Shown: piece after piece, positions 25,131 to 33,442 of the stretch | How the letters are laid out: every line of letters starts with the position of its first letter | Numbering within the stretch: position 1 is the stretch's first letter | Translations under genes and position numbers: made by a program | The notes under the pieces: generated by a model | Database searches by the model: none | Told to the model about the DNA's origin: nothing | Seen by the model: the letters and a program-made list of their open reading frames with translations, nothing else | Assembly (NCBI GenBank): GCA_035549015.1 | Contig: DASZRW010000090.1 | Span: 1 to 64,000, forward strand | Length of the DNA: 64,000 nt | Direction of reading: 5' to 3' | Source of the DNA: JAFDZV01 sp035549015 | Lineage (GTDB): Bacteria > Bacteroidota > Ignavibacteria > OLB7

Positions 25131-28076
25131 ATGGCTGCGACGCCGACACAGAAAACATACCGACTCTTCAAGGTCGCTGCCGAACTGAACATTGGCAAGG
25201 AAACCATTGCTGAGTTTCTCAATGCCAAGGGGTTCAACGTCCCTGTCAAGCCCACGAGTGCCTTGACACAGGAGATGTATGACCTCGTGATGGGGAAGTT
25301 CGAGAAAGAACACAAGCAGATCGAAAAGCAGCGCAAGAAGGTGGACGCATATCACGAGAAGCGCGTGCGCACTCGTGACGATGTGACGCCGCAGCCGGAA
25401 GAACGTAAACCAGGTCGAAAGGCCGGCGTGGAGGCCTCCGAAGAAGAGGAGGCGCTGCCGGCTATTGCCGTTGAGGCAACGGAGACCGAGATGGAACCGG
25501 TTGTCGAGGCTCCGGAGTTTGTGGAGCCTGAAGTTGTCGAGACGCCGACTGTGGAGGCCGTGGAGACGGAGAGCGTGCCCCCGGCACCCGAGCCCGTCAT
25601 GGAGGAAATAACCTCCGAAGCACCGGTCGAACAGCTGGAGCCCGAGATCGAGATCGCTGAACCGGCGGAACCGGATCTTACACCGCAGCAACGCGCCGAC
25701 ATGCTCGAGGAGGCGCGGCGCGTGCGAATGTCACAGTTGCGCGCCATCGCACAGCAGGGCCGGCCGCAGCAGGAGGAGCCGGAGGAGGTTTCCGCAGAGG
25801 AACCGGTTGCCGAAGAAGAGACGGCTCCGGAACCGGCCGTGAAGGAAGAGACCGCCGTTACCGAGAACGGTGTCAAGTTCGTGACGGCTCCGCCGCGGCT
25901 TCAGGGCCTGACGGTGCTCGGCAAGATCGATGTCTCGAAGAAGGAGCCGGACAAGGAGAAGGGAAAGCGGAAGCGTATCAGCGGTGCGGTGAAGCAGGTG
26001 GACATTGCCGCCGAGGCGCGCAACAACCGCCCGGCCCCCGCAGCCGCCGGTACTACCGGCGCCACCGGCACAACACAGGCCTCGCAGGTTCGCACCGCCG
26101 CCGACAAGCTTGGCAGCAAGAAGAAGATGCGGAGCCGCGGCAGCAAGCAGACCGTCAGCCAGGAGGATGTCTCCAAGGCCATTCGCCAGACACTCTCCAA
26201 GATGGAGGACTCCGGCGGATCGTCGCGCCAGAAGCGGAGCCGCATGAAGCGTGAGATGCGCGAGGAGCGCGCTCAGCGGATGCGTGAGGAGCAGGATGCA
26301 CAGGCGATGACGCTGCAGGTAACGGAGTTCCTCTCCGTTGCCGAGCTCGCCAACCTGATGAATGTTGATGTGAGCGAGGTGATCAGCACCTGCATCAAGC
26401 TCGGGTTGATGGTCTCCATCAATCAACGTATCGACCGCGACACCATTCAGCTCGTGGCCGACGAGTTTGGATACTCCGTAGAGTTCCAGCAGGAGCTGGA
26501 GGAAGATCTTCTCGCCGATACGGACGATGCCGCGGAGACCCTTGTTCCTCGTGCGCCGATCGTCACGATCATGGGCCACGTGGATCACGGCAAGACCTCG
26601 CTTCTCGACTACGTGCGCAACGCGAATGTGGTGGCGGGCGAGGCGGGTGGAATCACCCAGCACATCGGCGCCTACTCCGTGCAGATGGCGGACGGCCGCA
26701 AGATCACCTTCCTGGATACGCCGGGCCACGAGGCATTCACGGCCATGCGTGCCCGCGGTGCGCAGGTGACGGACATCGTTGTTCTGATTGTTGCTGCCGA
26801 CGATGCGGTGATGCCACAGACCGTGGAGGCAATCTCGCACGCACAGGCAGCCAACGTGCCGATGGTGATCGCGATCAACAAGATCGACAAGCCGGAGGCG
26901 AACGCGGAACGCATCAAGCAGCAGCTGGCCGATCGCGGCGTGCTTGTCGAGGCCTGGGGCGGCAAGTATCAGTGCGTGGAGATCTCCGCAAAGAAGGGGC
27001 TCGGCGTGGACAAGCTGCTGGAGACGATCCTCCTCGAAGCCGAGATTCTGGACCTGAAGGCGAACTCGGAACGCAATGCCCGGGGCGTTGTGATCGAGGC
27101 CGAGTTGGACCGCGGCAAGGGTGTCGTGGCAACCGTGCTTGTGCAGAAGGGAACTCTCAACGTTGGCGACAACTTCGTTGCCGGCCAGTTCGCCGGTCGC
27201 GTTCGCGCGCTCCTGGACGAGCGCGGGCATCGCATTCAGAAGGCCGGCCCCTCGGAGCCCGCACAGGTGCTGGGCTTCAGCGGCACGCCGACCGCAGGCG
27301 ATGTGATGGTGGTTCTGGACAACGAGCGCGATGTTCGCGATATCGCAACCCGCCGCCAGCAGCTTCGCCGCGAGCAGGACTTCAAGCAGGTACGCCACAT
27401 CACGCTGGACGAGATCTCGGCGCAGATCGCGCAGGGCGGCATCCAGCATCTCCCGCTCATCATCAAGGGCGACGTGGACGGCTCGGTGGAGGCCCTGGCG
27501 GACGCACTGCTCCGCCTGTCGACTCCGGAAGTTCAGGTCTCGGTGATCATGAAGTCCGTTGGCGAGATCTCCGAGTCCGACGTTCTTCTGGCAACGGCAT
27601 CGAACGCCATCATCGTTGGCTTCCACGTGCGCCCGAACCTGAAGGCGCGCAAGCTCGCCGAGCGCGAGGGCGTGGATATCCGCTTCTACCAGATCATCTA
27701 CGAGGCGGTCAACGAGATCCGCCTGGCGCTGGAAGGTCTGTTGAGACCGGAGTACAAGGAAGTGATCACCGGCACGGTGGAGGTTCGCGAGATCTTCAAG
27801 ATCTCCAAGATCGGTATCGTTGCCGGCTGCTACGTACAGGATGGCAAGATCACCCGAAACGATCGGATCCGCCTGCTTCGCGACGGCCTGGAGGTCTTCA
27901 ACGGCACCATTGCCTCGCTGCGGCGCATCAAGGAGGATGTGCGCGAGGTGGAGCAGGGATTCGAATGCGGTATCACCCTGGACAACATGAACGATGTCCG
28001 GGAGAAGGATGTGATCGAGGCGTACAAGACGGTCGAGGTGAAGCGCAAGCTGGAGCCGGCCGGCGTCGGTCACTGA
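25131..28076 (+). CDS. infB: Translation initiation factor IF-2, 981 aa
   Basis: GTPase that brings initiator tRNA to the 30S subunit. An N-terminal IF2_N subdomain (VAAELNIGKETIAEFL, residues about 14-30) is followed by a long glutamate/proline/valine-rich low-complexity linker (about 90-260) and a basic stretch (MKREMREERAQRM). A second IF2_N domain (VTEFLSVAELANLM) comes next. The G domain starts near residue 480 with G1 GHVDHGKT, G3 DTPGHEAF and G4 NKID. The C-terminal domains II-IV are complete. ATG 25131 follows a GGAG site 6 bases upstream. Length and order are typical for Bacteroidota. Confidence 0.97.
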   Translation: MAATPTQKTYRLFKVAAELNIGKETIAEFLNAKGFNVPVKPTSALTQEMYDLVMGKFEKEHKQIEKQRKKVDAYHEKRVRTRDDVTPQPEERKPGRKAGVEASEEEEALPAIAVEATETEMEPVVEAPEFVEPEVVETPTVEAVETESVPPAPEPVMEEITSEAPVEQLEPEIEIAEPAEPDLTPQQRADMLEEARRVRMSQLRAIAQQGRPQQEEPEEVSAEEPVAEEETAPEPAVKEETAVTENGVKFVTAPPRLQGLTVLGKIDVSKKEPDKEKGKRKRISGAVKQVDIAAEARNNRPAPAAAGTTGATGTTQASQVRTAADKLGSKKKMRSRGSKQTVSQEDVSKAIRQTLSKMEDSGGSSRQKRSRMKREMREERAQRMREEQDAQAMTLQVTEFLSVAELANLMNVDVSEVISTCIKLGLMVSINQRIDRDTIQLVADEFGYSVEFQQELEEDLLADTDDAAETLVPRAPIVTIMGHVDHGKTSLLDYVRNANVVAGEAGGITQHIGAYSVQMADGRKITFLDTPGHEAFTAMRARGAQVTDIVVLIVAADDAVMPQTVEAISHAQAANVPMVIAINKIDKPEANAERIKQQLADRGVLVEAWGGKYQCVEISAKKGLGVDKLLETILLEAEILDLKANSERNARGVVIEAELDRGKGVVATVLVQKGTLNVGDNFVAGQFAGRVRALLDERGHRIQKAGPSEPAQVLGFSGTPTAGDVMVVLDNERDVRDIATRRQQLRREQDFKQVRHITLDEISAQIAQGGIQHLPLIIKGDVDGSVEALADALLRLSTPEVQVSVIMKSVGEISESDVLLATASNAIIVGFHVRPNLKARKLAEREGVDIRFYQIIYEAVNEIRLALEGLLRPEYKEVITGTVEVREIFKISKIGIVAGCYVQDGKITRNDRIRLLRDGLEVFNGTIASLRRIKEDVREVEQGFECGITLDNMNDVREKDVIEAYKTVEVKRKLEPAGVGH

Positions 28077-28100
28077 TACGTTGTGATGCGAACCTTCGGG

Positions 28101-28140
28101 GACCAGGACCTGCGCCAGATGCGGGCCTGGTCTCTCTTTT
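28101..28140 (+). terminator. Partial terminator between infB and rbfA
   Basis: GACCAGG-A-CC (28101-28110) pairs with GGCCTGGTC (28124-28132) with one bulged A, followed by TCTCTTTT. It may reduce read-through into rbfA-truB-ribF. The 121-base gap otherwise holds nothing. Confidence 0.55.
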
Positions 28141-28197
28141 CTACGGCGGCGCTTCCTTCACGAGGTGCATGCCGTTCAACATCGGAAAGGTAGTCCC

Positions 28198-28611
28198 GTG
28201 TCCGTACGAACAGAACGCGTGGGAGCGATGCTGCGCGAGGCGCTGAGCACAATGTTCCAGCGGCATCTTCCCGAGTACCTCGATGGAATGATTACCATCG
28301 TGTCGGTCAAGATGTCGCCGGACCTTCGGATCGCGAAGGTGTATGCCAGCATCTTTCGAAGCACGACCGACCCGGACACGCTCATCAAGCGGATGAACAC
28401 GCACGCCCCGGAGCTTCGGCACGATCTGGCGTCGCGCGTTACGATGCGGTTCATTCCGGAGCTTCGCTTCTATCGCGACGACACACTGGATGCCGCCGAA
28501 CATATCGACAAGCTGCTCAGGCAGGTACGTCGTGATGACGAGGCGCGCGGCCTGCATCCCTACGATGAGGAGCGGCCGGATCAGCCGTCAGCCGGGGAGA
28601 ACAACGATTGA
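28198..28611 (+). CDS. rbfA: Ribosome-binding factor A, 137 aa
   Basis: A KH-fold protein for late 16S rRNA processing. The start is taken as GTG 28198, because GGAAAGG sits 7 bases before it and the protein then begins VSVRTERVGAMLREALS, which is where RbfA homologues begin. A GTG 33 bases upstream is also in frame but lacks a ribosome site. The core MSPDLRIAKVYASIF and a helix-rich end (EHIDKLLRQV) fit the family. The TGA stop overlaps the TTG start of truB. Confidence 0.93.
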   Translation: MSVRTERVGAMLREALSTMFQRHLPEYLDGMITIVSVKMSPDLRIAKVYASIFRSTTDPDTLIKRMNTHAPELRHDLASRVTMRFIPELRFYRDDTLDAAEHIDKLLRQVRRDDEARGLHPYDEERPDQPSAGENND

Positions 28612-29396
28612 ACGCCGGAGAGACGTCGGAGGCACCGATTGCGGATGTGCCGCTCTTCACGCGGCATACGCTTGGCGCAATCCGCAGGGGAGAGCTTCCA
28701 CCGGAAGGGGCTCTTCTGCTGGTGGACAAGCCTGCCGGGTGGACGTCCTTCGATGTGGTTGCCAAGTCGCGCAATCTGCTCGGCGTGCGGAAGATCGGCC
28801 ATACCGGAACGCTGGACCCCATGGCCACCGGCCTGCTGATCCTCTGTCTGGGGAAGGCCACGAAGCTGGCCGATCTGCTGCAGGCCGAGGAGAAGGAGTA
28901 CACGGGAACGATCGTGTTCGGTGCCACCACGCCCACGGACGATGCCGACAGCGAGCCGAACGCACATTTCCCCACCGATCACCTGACGCTGGAATCCATC
29001 ACGCACCAGGCCTCCCGGTTTCTCGGCACATCGATGCAGCGTGCACCGATCTATTCCGCGCGGAAGATGAACGGCACACGACTCTACACGTTTGCCAGGC
29101 GAGGGGAGGAGGTGGAGATTCCGGAAAAGCCGGTCACGATTCAACGCTTCGATATCCTGCCGCCGGCGCTCCCGGCATCCGGCTCCCCGTCTACAGCGGT
29201 TCGGTTCGTCGTGGTCTGTTCCAAGGGGACATACATCCGTGCGCTGGCGCGCGATCTGGGCAAGGCTCTCGGCTCCGGCGCCCATCTGACGGAGTTGCGC
29301 CGCACGAGAAGCGGCCGGTTTCTGGTTGATAACGCCGTTACCATTCCCGAACTGATCGAGGCAATGGGACGGGGACAGGACTCTTCCGCGCTATGA
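28608..29396 (+). CDS. truB: tRNA pseudouridine(55) synthase, 262 aa
   Basis: Makes pseudouridine 55 in the T-loop of tRNAs. The catalytic motif GTLDPMATG holds Asp70. KPAGWTSFDVVAKSRNLL and the later KGTYIRALARDLG segment complete the family pattern. The start codon is TTG at 28608, supported by GGGGAGA 7 bases upstream and by a TTGA overlap with the rbfA stop, which implies translational coupling. There is a 20-residue N-terminal extension before the conserved core. The TGA stop at 29394-29396 lies inside one copy of a 14-base tandem duplication shared with ribF. Confidence 0.95.
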   Translation: MNAGETSEAPIADVPLFTRHTLGAIRRGELPPEGALLLVDKPAGWTSFDVVAKSRNLLGVRKIGHTGTLDPMATGLLILCLGKATKLADLLQAEEKEYTGTIVFGATTPTDDADSEPNAHFPTDHLTLESITHQASRFLGTSMQRAPIYSARKMNGTRLYTFARRGEEVEIPEKPVTIQRFDILPPALPASGSPSTAVRFVVVCSKGTYIRALARDLGKALGSGAHLTELRRTRSGRFLVDNAVTIPELIEAMGRGQDSSAL

Positions 29397-29416
29397 AGCT
29401 CTCGCTATGAAGCTCT
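29389..29416 (+). repeat. 14-base perfect tandem duplication at the truB/ribF junction
   Basis: CGCTATGAAGCTCT stands twice without a gap, at 29389-29402 and 29403-29416. Each copy contains ATGA. The first holds the truB stop and the second holds the ribF start. Because 14 is not a multiple of 3, the second copy is in a different frame from the first. Confidence 0.9.
29393..29410 (+). CDS. Possible five-codon coupling mini-cistron (MKLSL)
   Basis: ATG at 29393 overlaps the truB stop as ATGA, encodes five residues, and stops with TGA 29408-29410, which in turn overlaps the ribF start as ATGA. The peptide itself need not matter: the arrangement could carry ribosomes from truB to ribF by two termination-reinitiation steps. 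It looks like the by-product of the 14-base duplication. There is no evidence of translation beyond the geometry. Confidence 0.35.
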   Translation: MKLSL

Positions 29417-30324
29417 ATCAATCACTGGACGAAATTCCCCGCGGCGAGCGGCATGTGATCACCATAGGCACGTTCGACGGCGTACACCTGGGCCACCGGC
29501 TGATCATTACAGCTCTCGTGCGCTCGGCACGCGAACTGAACGCCCGCAGCCTCGTGATCACCTTTCATCCGCATCCACAGGAAGTGCTGAGACGAACGGG
29601 CGAACCGGTGCCGATCCTCACGACGATCGAGGAGCGCATGGTGGAAATGGAGCGCGCCGGCGTTGATGCCGTTGCCGTACTGCCGTTCACGCGCGAGCTG
29701 GCAAACACTCCATGGCAGGAGTTCTGCGAACTGTTGATGGAGAAATCCGGACTGGTTCATTTCGTTGTAGGACACGACCACGCGTTCGGAAAGAATCGCG
29801 AGGGAAACGCAGCCGCCATGGCCGGGATGGGTGCAAGGCGCGGCTTCGGGGTCACGGAGATCGGGCCGCTGGTGCTGGGTGAGGAGGCGGTAAGCTCCAC
29901 CAAGATCCGGCGGGCGTTGATGTCCGGCGATATCGAGAAGGCGACCAGCTACCTCGGACGCCACTACTCGTTTCAGGGAACCGTTGTGCGCGGCGACGGA
30001 CGCGGGCGTTCGCTGGGCATCCCTACCGCCAACATCCGTCCGCTGGAGGCAGCCAAGCTGATCCCGATGAACGGAGTCTACTGCGTACAGCTGCTGATCG
30101 ATGGCGAGAAGTTCCGTGGAATGGCGAATATCGGCGTGCGCCCTACCTTTACCGAGGGGATAACCACGACGATCGAGGCAAACCTGTTTGATTTCGATCG
30201 CGACATTTACGAACAAGTGGTTACTATTGAATTCCTTAAGTTTGTCCGTTCGGAGCAGAAGTTTGCCTCTGCGGCAGCGTTCATGGAGCAACTGGAACGC
30301 GACCGGGCAGTCTGCAAGGAATAG
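29407..30324 (+). CDS. ribF: Bifunctional riboflavin kinase / FAD synthetase, 305 aa
   Basis: Converts riboflavin to FMN and FAD. The N-terminal nucleotidyltransferase domain has GTFDGVHLGH (about residues 21-30) and HPHPQEVL. The C-terminal flavokinase domain has VVRGDGRGRSLGIPTANI and GVYCV, then RPTF. Length is normal. ATG 29407 is in the second copy of the 14-base duplication; the residues MKLYQSL after it fit the family. It is the last gene of the rimP cluster. Confidence 0.95.
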   Translation: MKLYQSLDEIPRGERHVITIGTFDGVHLGHRLIITALVRSARELNARSLVITFHPHPQEVLRRTGEPVPILTTIEERMVEMERAGVDAVAVLPFTRELANTPWQEFCELLMEKSGLVHFVVGHDHAFGKNREGNAAAMAGMGARRGFGVTEIGPLVLGEEAVSSTKIRRALMSGDIEKATSYLGRHYSFQGTVVRGDGRGRSLGIPTANIRPLEAAKLIPMNGVYCVQLLIDGEKFRGMANIGVRPTFTEGITTTIEANLFDFDRDIYEQVVTIEFLKFVRSEQKFASAAAFMEQLERDRAVCKE

Positions 30325-30547
30325 CATGCTCCGTACTGGAGAGCTCAAACCGTGAGCTCGAATCCCGGGGTTGAAAAAAGATGTTCTCCTGCCTTTTCAG
30401 ACGGGCAGGGAGCAGGAGGTGGAAGCTTGTTCTTTCGCCTCTGGTTTCGCAGGCGGCCCTGTGCCGGACGCGGAACCGTCTGGCCACAGCTCGTGACCTG
30501 TGGCCGCATATGCAGGCGTCACGAAGCAACTTCATGTTGGAGTAACC
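30325..30547 (+). promoter_or_regulatory. rpsO leader region with hairpins
   Basis: The 223 bases before rpsO hold several possible stems: GGCCACAG/CTGTGGCC (30482-30489 with 30498-30505), and a CTCCTG segment that can pair with either GGCAGGGAG or CAGGAG downstream. S15 represses its own mRNA through folded leaders in several bacteria, with different structures in each group, so this is a plausible autoregulatory region. No known consensus was matched. Confidence 0.35.
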
Positions 30548-30817
30548 ATGGCATTGACCAAGGAGCGCAAGGCTGAACTTGTGCGCAAATTCGGCGATCA
30601 TCCGAACGATACCGGAAAGCCGGAAGTGCAGATCGCGATTCTCACCGAGCATATCAACCTGCTCTCGCCGCATCTCGAGAAGAACCGGAAGGACAAGCAC
30701 TCCCTCCGTGGCCTGATGCAGATGGTCGGCAAGCGTCGATCTCTCCTCGACTACCTCATGCGCAAGGACATCGCGCGTTATCGCGCGGTTATTGCAACCC
30801 TCGGTATCCGCCGATAG
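30548..30817 (+). CDS. rpsO: 30S ribosomal protein S15, 89 aa
   Basis: A primary 16S rRNA-binding protein. The length is exactly that of E. coli S15. Landmarks are KFGDHPNDTGKPEVQIAILT, LTEHINLLSPHL, KDKHSLRGLMQMVGKRR and LLDYL. The ATG at 30548 has GGAG with 5 bases spacing; upstream in-frame codons are not part of the family. As in many bacteria it stands before pnp with a strong terminator between. Confidence 0.97.
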   Translation: MALTKERKAELVRKFGDHPNDTGKPEVQIAILTEHINLLSPHLEKNRKDKHSLRGLMQMVGKRRSLLDYLMRKDIARYRAVIATLGIRR

Positions 30818-30830
30818 GTATGATGCGAAG

Positions 30831-30869
30831 AGCGCCGTGATCAGCCGTGATCACGGCGCTTTCGCCTTT
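30831..30869 (+). terminator. rpsO-pnp intercistronic terminator
   Basis: A perfect 13-base stem (30831-30843 with 30848-30860, arm AGCGCCGTGATCA), GCCG loop, then a T/C-rich run (TTCGCCTTT). It would allow S15 to be made at a higher level than PNPase. Confidence 0.75.
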
Positions 30870-30989
30870 GATTATCCATTGTTTGCGTGAATGCGGCGAT
30901 GGAGGCACGACCAGCATTGCACGTGCCGTTCACAGTTGTTGTTGTCGCCTCGGGGAGTTGGCCCCAAGGCAGTAATGTCAGAGGACAGT

Positions 30990-33254
30990 ATGAAGACAGT
31001 TGAAATGGAGTTCGGCGGCAGAACATTCTCGCTCGAGACTGGCCGCCTTGCGAAGCTTGCTAATGGAGCAGTGATGGTCCGCTACGGAGATACCATGGTG
31101 CTTGCCGTGGCCGTTGCGTCGAGCGCACCTCGTGAAGGTATCGACTTCCTTCCGCTCCAGGTTGAGTATCGCGAGAAGTATGCTGCCGTTGGGAAGATTC
31201 CCGGCGGTTTTTTCAAGCGTGAGGCACGCCCCACGGAAAAGGAAATTCTCTCGGCCCGCCTGATTGACCGGCCTATTCGCCCGATGTTCACCAAGGGCTG
31301 GACGTACGAGACGCAGATCATCTGCACCACGTATTCGTTCGACCAGGAGAACGATCCGGACGTGCTCGGGGCCGTGGGCTCCTCCTGCGCCCTGCTTCTT
31401 TCCGGTATGCCGTTCAGCGGGCCGATATCCAACGTGCGCGTGGGGCATATCGACGGCGAGTTCGTCATCAATCCTACGATCGCACAGCTTGCCGATTCGA
31501 CACTCGAGATCGTGGTCTCCGGCACGGACTCCTCCATCGTGATGGTGGAAGGTGAATCCAAGGAGATCAGCGAGGAACTCTTTCTCCAGGCTCTCGAGTT
31601 CGGACATCAGCACATCAGAATGCTGAACGATCTGCAGCGCCAGCTTGTGGCTCTCTGTGATGTCACATCGCTGCCCATGCCGGACAAGAAGCAGTTCACC
31701 GACGTGACGGAGTTCATCAGGGAGCATTCCACCGCCAAGCTCGCGGCATTTGCGCGTGAGGCAAGCAGCAAGGAAGGGCGCCAGGAGCGCTACAAACTGC
31801 TGCGCGAGGAGATCGCCGGCCTGGTGAGCGATCACTTCTCCGGCGATACGCACCCGGATCTGGAAGTGGACAAGATCGTCGGCTCCGTGCTGCATGATCT
31901 CGAGTCCGATGCGATGCGCGAGATGATTCTGAACGACGGCACGCGCCTGGACGGCCGCTCCACAACGGAGATCCGCTCCATCTCCTGCGAGGTGGACGTT
32001 CTTCCGCGTACGCACGGCTCGGCACTCTTCACGCGCGGCGAAACACAGTCGCTGACATCGATGACGCTCGGCACGAAGCTCGACCGCCAGCTCATCGACG
32101 GCCTGCTGCCGAAGCACGACAAGCGCTTCATGCTCCACTACAACTTCCCGCCGTTCTCCACCGGTGAAACGGGCCGCTTCGGTTCCACATCGCGACGGGA
32201 GATCGGGCACGGCAACCTTGCCGAGCGTGGATTGAAGGAAGTGCTCCCTGCCGAATCCGAATTCCCGTACACCATCCGCATTGTCTCCGACATCCTCGAG
32301 TCCAACGGCTCGTCCTCCATGGCGACGGTATGCGCAGGCACGCTTTCGCTGATGCAGGGAGGCGTTCCCATCCGCAAACCGGTTGCGGGCATCGCGATGG
32401 GACTGATCTACACGCCGGAGAAGGTGGCCATCCTTTCGGATATCCTTGGTGACGAGGATCATCTGGGCGACATGGACTTCAAGGTGGTGGGCACGCGCGA
32501 CGGCATCACCGCATGCCAGATGGATATCAAGATCCAGGGCATCTCGCTGGAGATCATGGGGAGCGCCCTCGAGCAGGCACGCCAGGGCCGGTTGCACATC
32601 CTGGACAAGATGGCCGAGACGATCACCGAGCCGGCTCACGACCTGTCGCCGTACGCACCGCGTCTGACGACGATCCAGATTCCGGTGGAGATGATCGGCG
32701 CAGTGATCGGAAGCGGCGGCGAGACGATTCGTGGAATCGTTGCGGAGTCCGGCGCGGAGATCAACATCGAGGAGGATGGCACCATCGTCATCGCAGCCGT
32801 ATCGGGCGAGTCCGCGGAGCGGGCTGTTGCCCTGATCAACCGCATCACCGAGCAGCCGGAGGTTGGCAAGACCTACGAGGGACGCGTAGTACAGATCCGC
32901 GAGGGCCTGGGCGCAATCGTAGAGTTCCTTCCAAAGAAGACCGGCCTGCTGCACATCTCGCAGTTGGAGCATCACCGCGTGGAGAACGTGGAGGATGTTC
33001 TTTCCGTTGGCGAGCGTGTGCAGGTAAAGCTGCTGGAGATCTCGGACGACGGCAAGTATCGCCTGAGCCGGAAGGCGCTTCTGCCGGTTCCGGAGGGAAT
33101 GACCGTAAGCGAGGACAACGGATATCGTGGTGACCGTGGCGGCGATCGCGGCGGGCCCCGCGGCGACCGCGGTGGTTCGCGTGGTGGTGATCGCGGCGGG
33201 CCCCGCAACGGGAGCGGCGGCAGCCGTGGCGGCGATCGCGACCGCCGCCGGTAG
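30990..33254 (+). CDS. pnp: Polynucleotide phosphorylase with RGG-rich tail, 754 aa
   Basis: A 3'-5' exoribonuclease of the RNA degradation machinery. It has two RNase PH domains (LLPLQVEYREKYAAVGKIPG-like segment; then HGSALFTRGETQSL and FSTGETGRFGSTSRREIGHG), a KH domain (IGAVIGSGGETIRGI) and an S1 domain (GKTYEGRVVQIREGLGAIVEF). ATG 30990 is preferred (AGAGGA, 4-5 bases upstream), though ATG 30975 in the same frame (five residues more) is possible. After the S1 domain comes a tail of about 45 residues made of G, R and D with RGG repeats, encoded partly by an 18-base direct repeat. Confidence 0.96.
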   Translation: MKTVEMEFGGRTFSLETGRLAKLANGAVMVRYGDTMVLAVAVASSAPREGIDFLPLQVEYREKYAAVGKIPGGFFKREARPTEKEILSARLIDRPIRPMFTKGWTYETQIICTTYSFDQENDPDVLGAVGSSCALLLSGMPFSGPISNVRVGHIDGEFVINPTIAQLADSTLEIVVSGTDSSIVMVEGESKEISEELFLQALEFGHQHIRMLNDLQRQLVALCDVTSLPMPDKKQFTDVTEFIREHSTAKLAAFAREASSKEGRQERYKLLREEIAGLVSDHFSGDTHPDLEVDKIVGSVLHDLESDAMREMILNDGTRLDGRSTTEIRSISCEVDVLPRTHGSALFTRGETQSLTSMTLGTKLDRQLIDGLLPKHDKRFMLHYNFPPFSTGETGRFGSTSRREIGHGNLAERGLKEVLPAESEFPYTIRIVSDILESNGSSSMATVCAGTLSLMQGGVPIRKPVAGIAMGLIYTPEKVAILSDILGDEDHLGDMDFKVVGTRDGITACQMDIKIQGISLEIMGSALEQARQGRLHILDKMAETITEPAHDLSPYAPRLTTIQIPVEMIGAVIGSGGETIRGIVAESGAEINIEEDGTIVIAAVSGESAERAVALINRITEQPEVGKTYEGRVVQIREGLGAIVEFLPKKTGLLHISQLEHHRVENVEDVLSVGERVQVKLLEISDDGKYRLSRKALLPVPEGMTVSEDNGYRGDRGGDRGGPRGDRGGSRGGDRGGPRNGSGGSRGGDRDRRR
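33144..33206 (+). repeat. Direct repeat encoding the RGG tail of PNPase
   Basis: An 18-base sequence (GATCGCGGCGGGCCCCGC) occurs at 33144-33161 and again at 33189-33206, 45 bases apart, i.e. one 15-residue module (GDRGGPR..RGGSRG-like) repeated in frame. Copy number may vary between strains. Confidence 0.8.
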
Positions 33255-33280
33255 GCGAACGGTTGCTGGCAGTTTGAATA

Positions 33281-33318
33281 AAGCCGGATCGGGCACTGCT
33301 CGATCCGGCTTGTGTTTT
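33281..33318 (+). terminator. Terminator after pnp
   Basis: An 11-base perfect stem (33281-33291 with 33301-33311, arm AAGCCGGATCG), 9-base loop, then GTGTTTT. Confidence 0.85.
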
Positions 33319-33364
33319 CGGCACAGGCTCCGAATCAACATGACTCCCAACGAGGGGCAAGTGT

Positions 33365-33372
33365 TATCTTTG
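33365..33372 (+). promoter_or_regulatory. guaA promoter -7 element
   Basis: TATCTTTG is a perfect TAnnTTTG. No TTG stands 19-21 bases upstream, so the -33 part is weak. It lies between the pnp terminator and guaA; the predicted leader is about 65-70 bases. Confidence 0.5.
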
Positions 33373-33442
33373 GAACTTTCCCGTTCCGGAATTCCACTGG
33401 TTGCTCCCTCGCAACTCCGACTCACTTCAGATCCCATTCGCA

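Noticed and set aside
25731..28073. Long minus-strand frame opposite infB
   Set aside because: Same reason as the other antisense frames: the plus strand encodes complete IF-2.
30840..30975. Upstream in-frame codons of pnp (from 30891) as true N-terminus
   Set aside because: They run through the region after the rpsO terminator, lack a ribosome site and add residues foreign to PNPase.
30978..33437. Long minus-strand frame opposite pnp
   Set aside because: Antisense to a certain gene in GC-rich DNA. The residue mix (H, D, R, A, L) is that of antisense frames and no motif is present.
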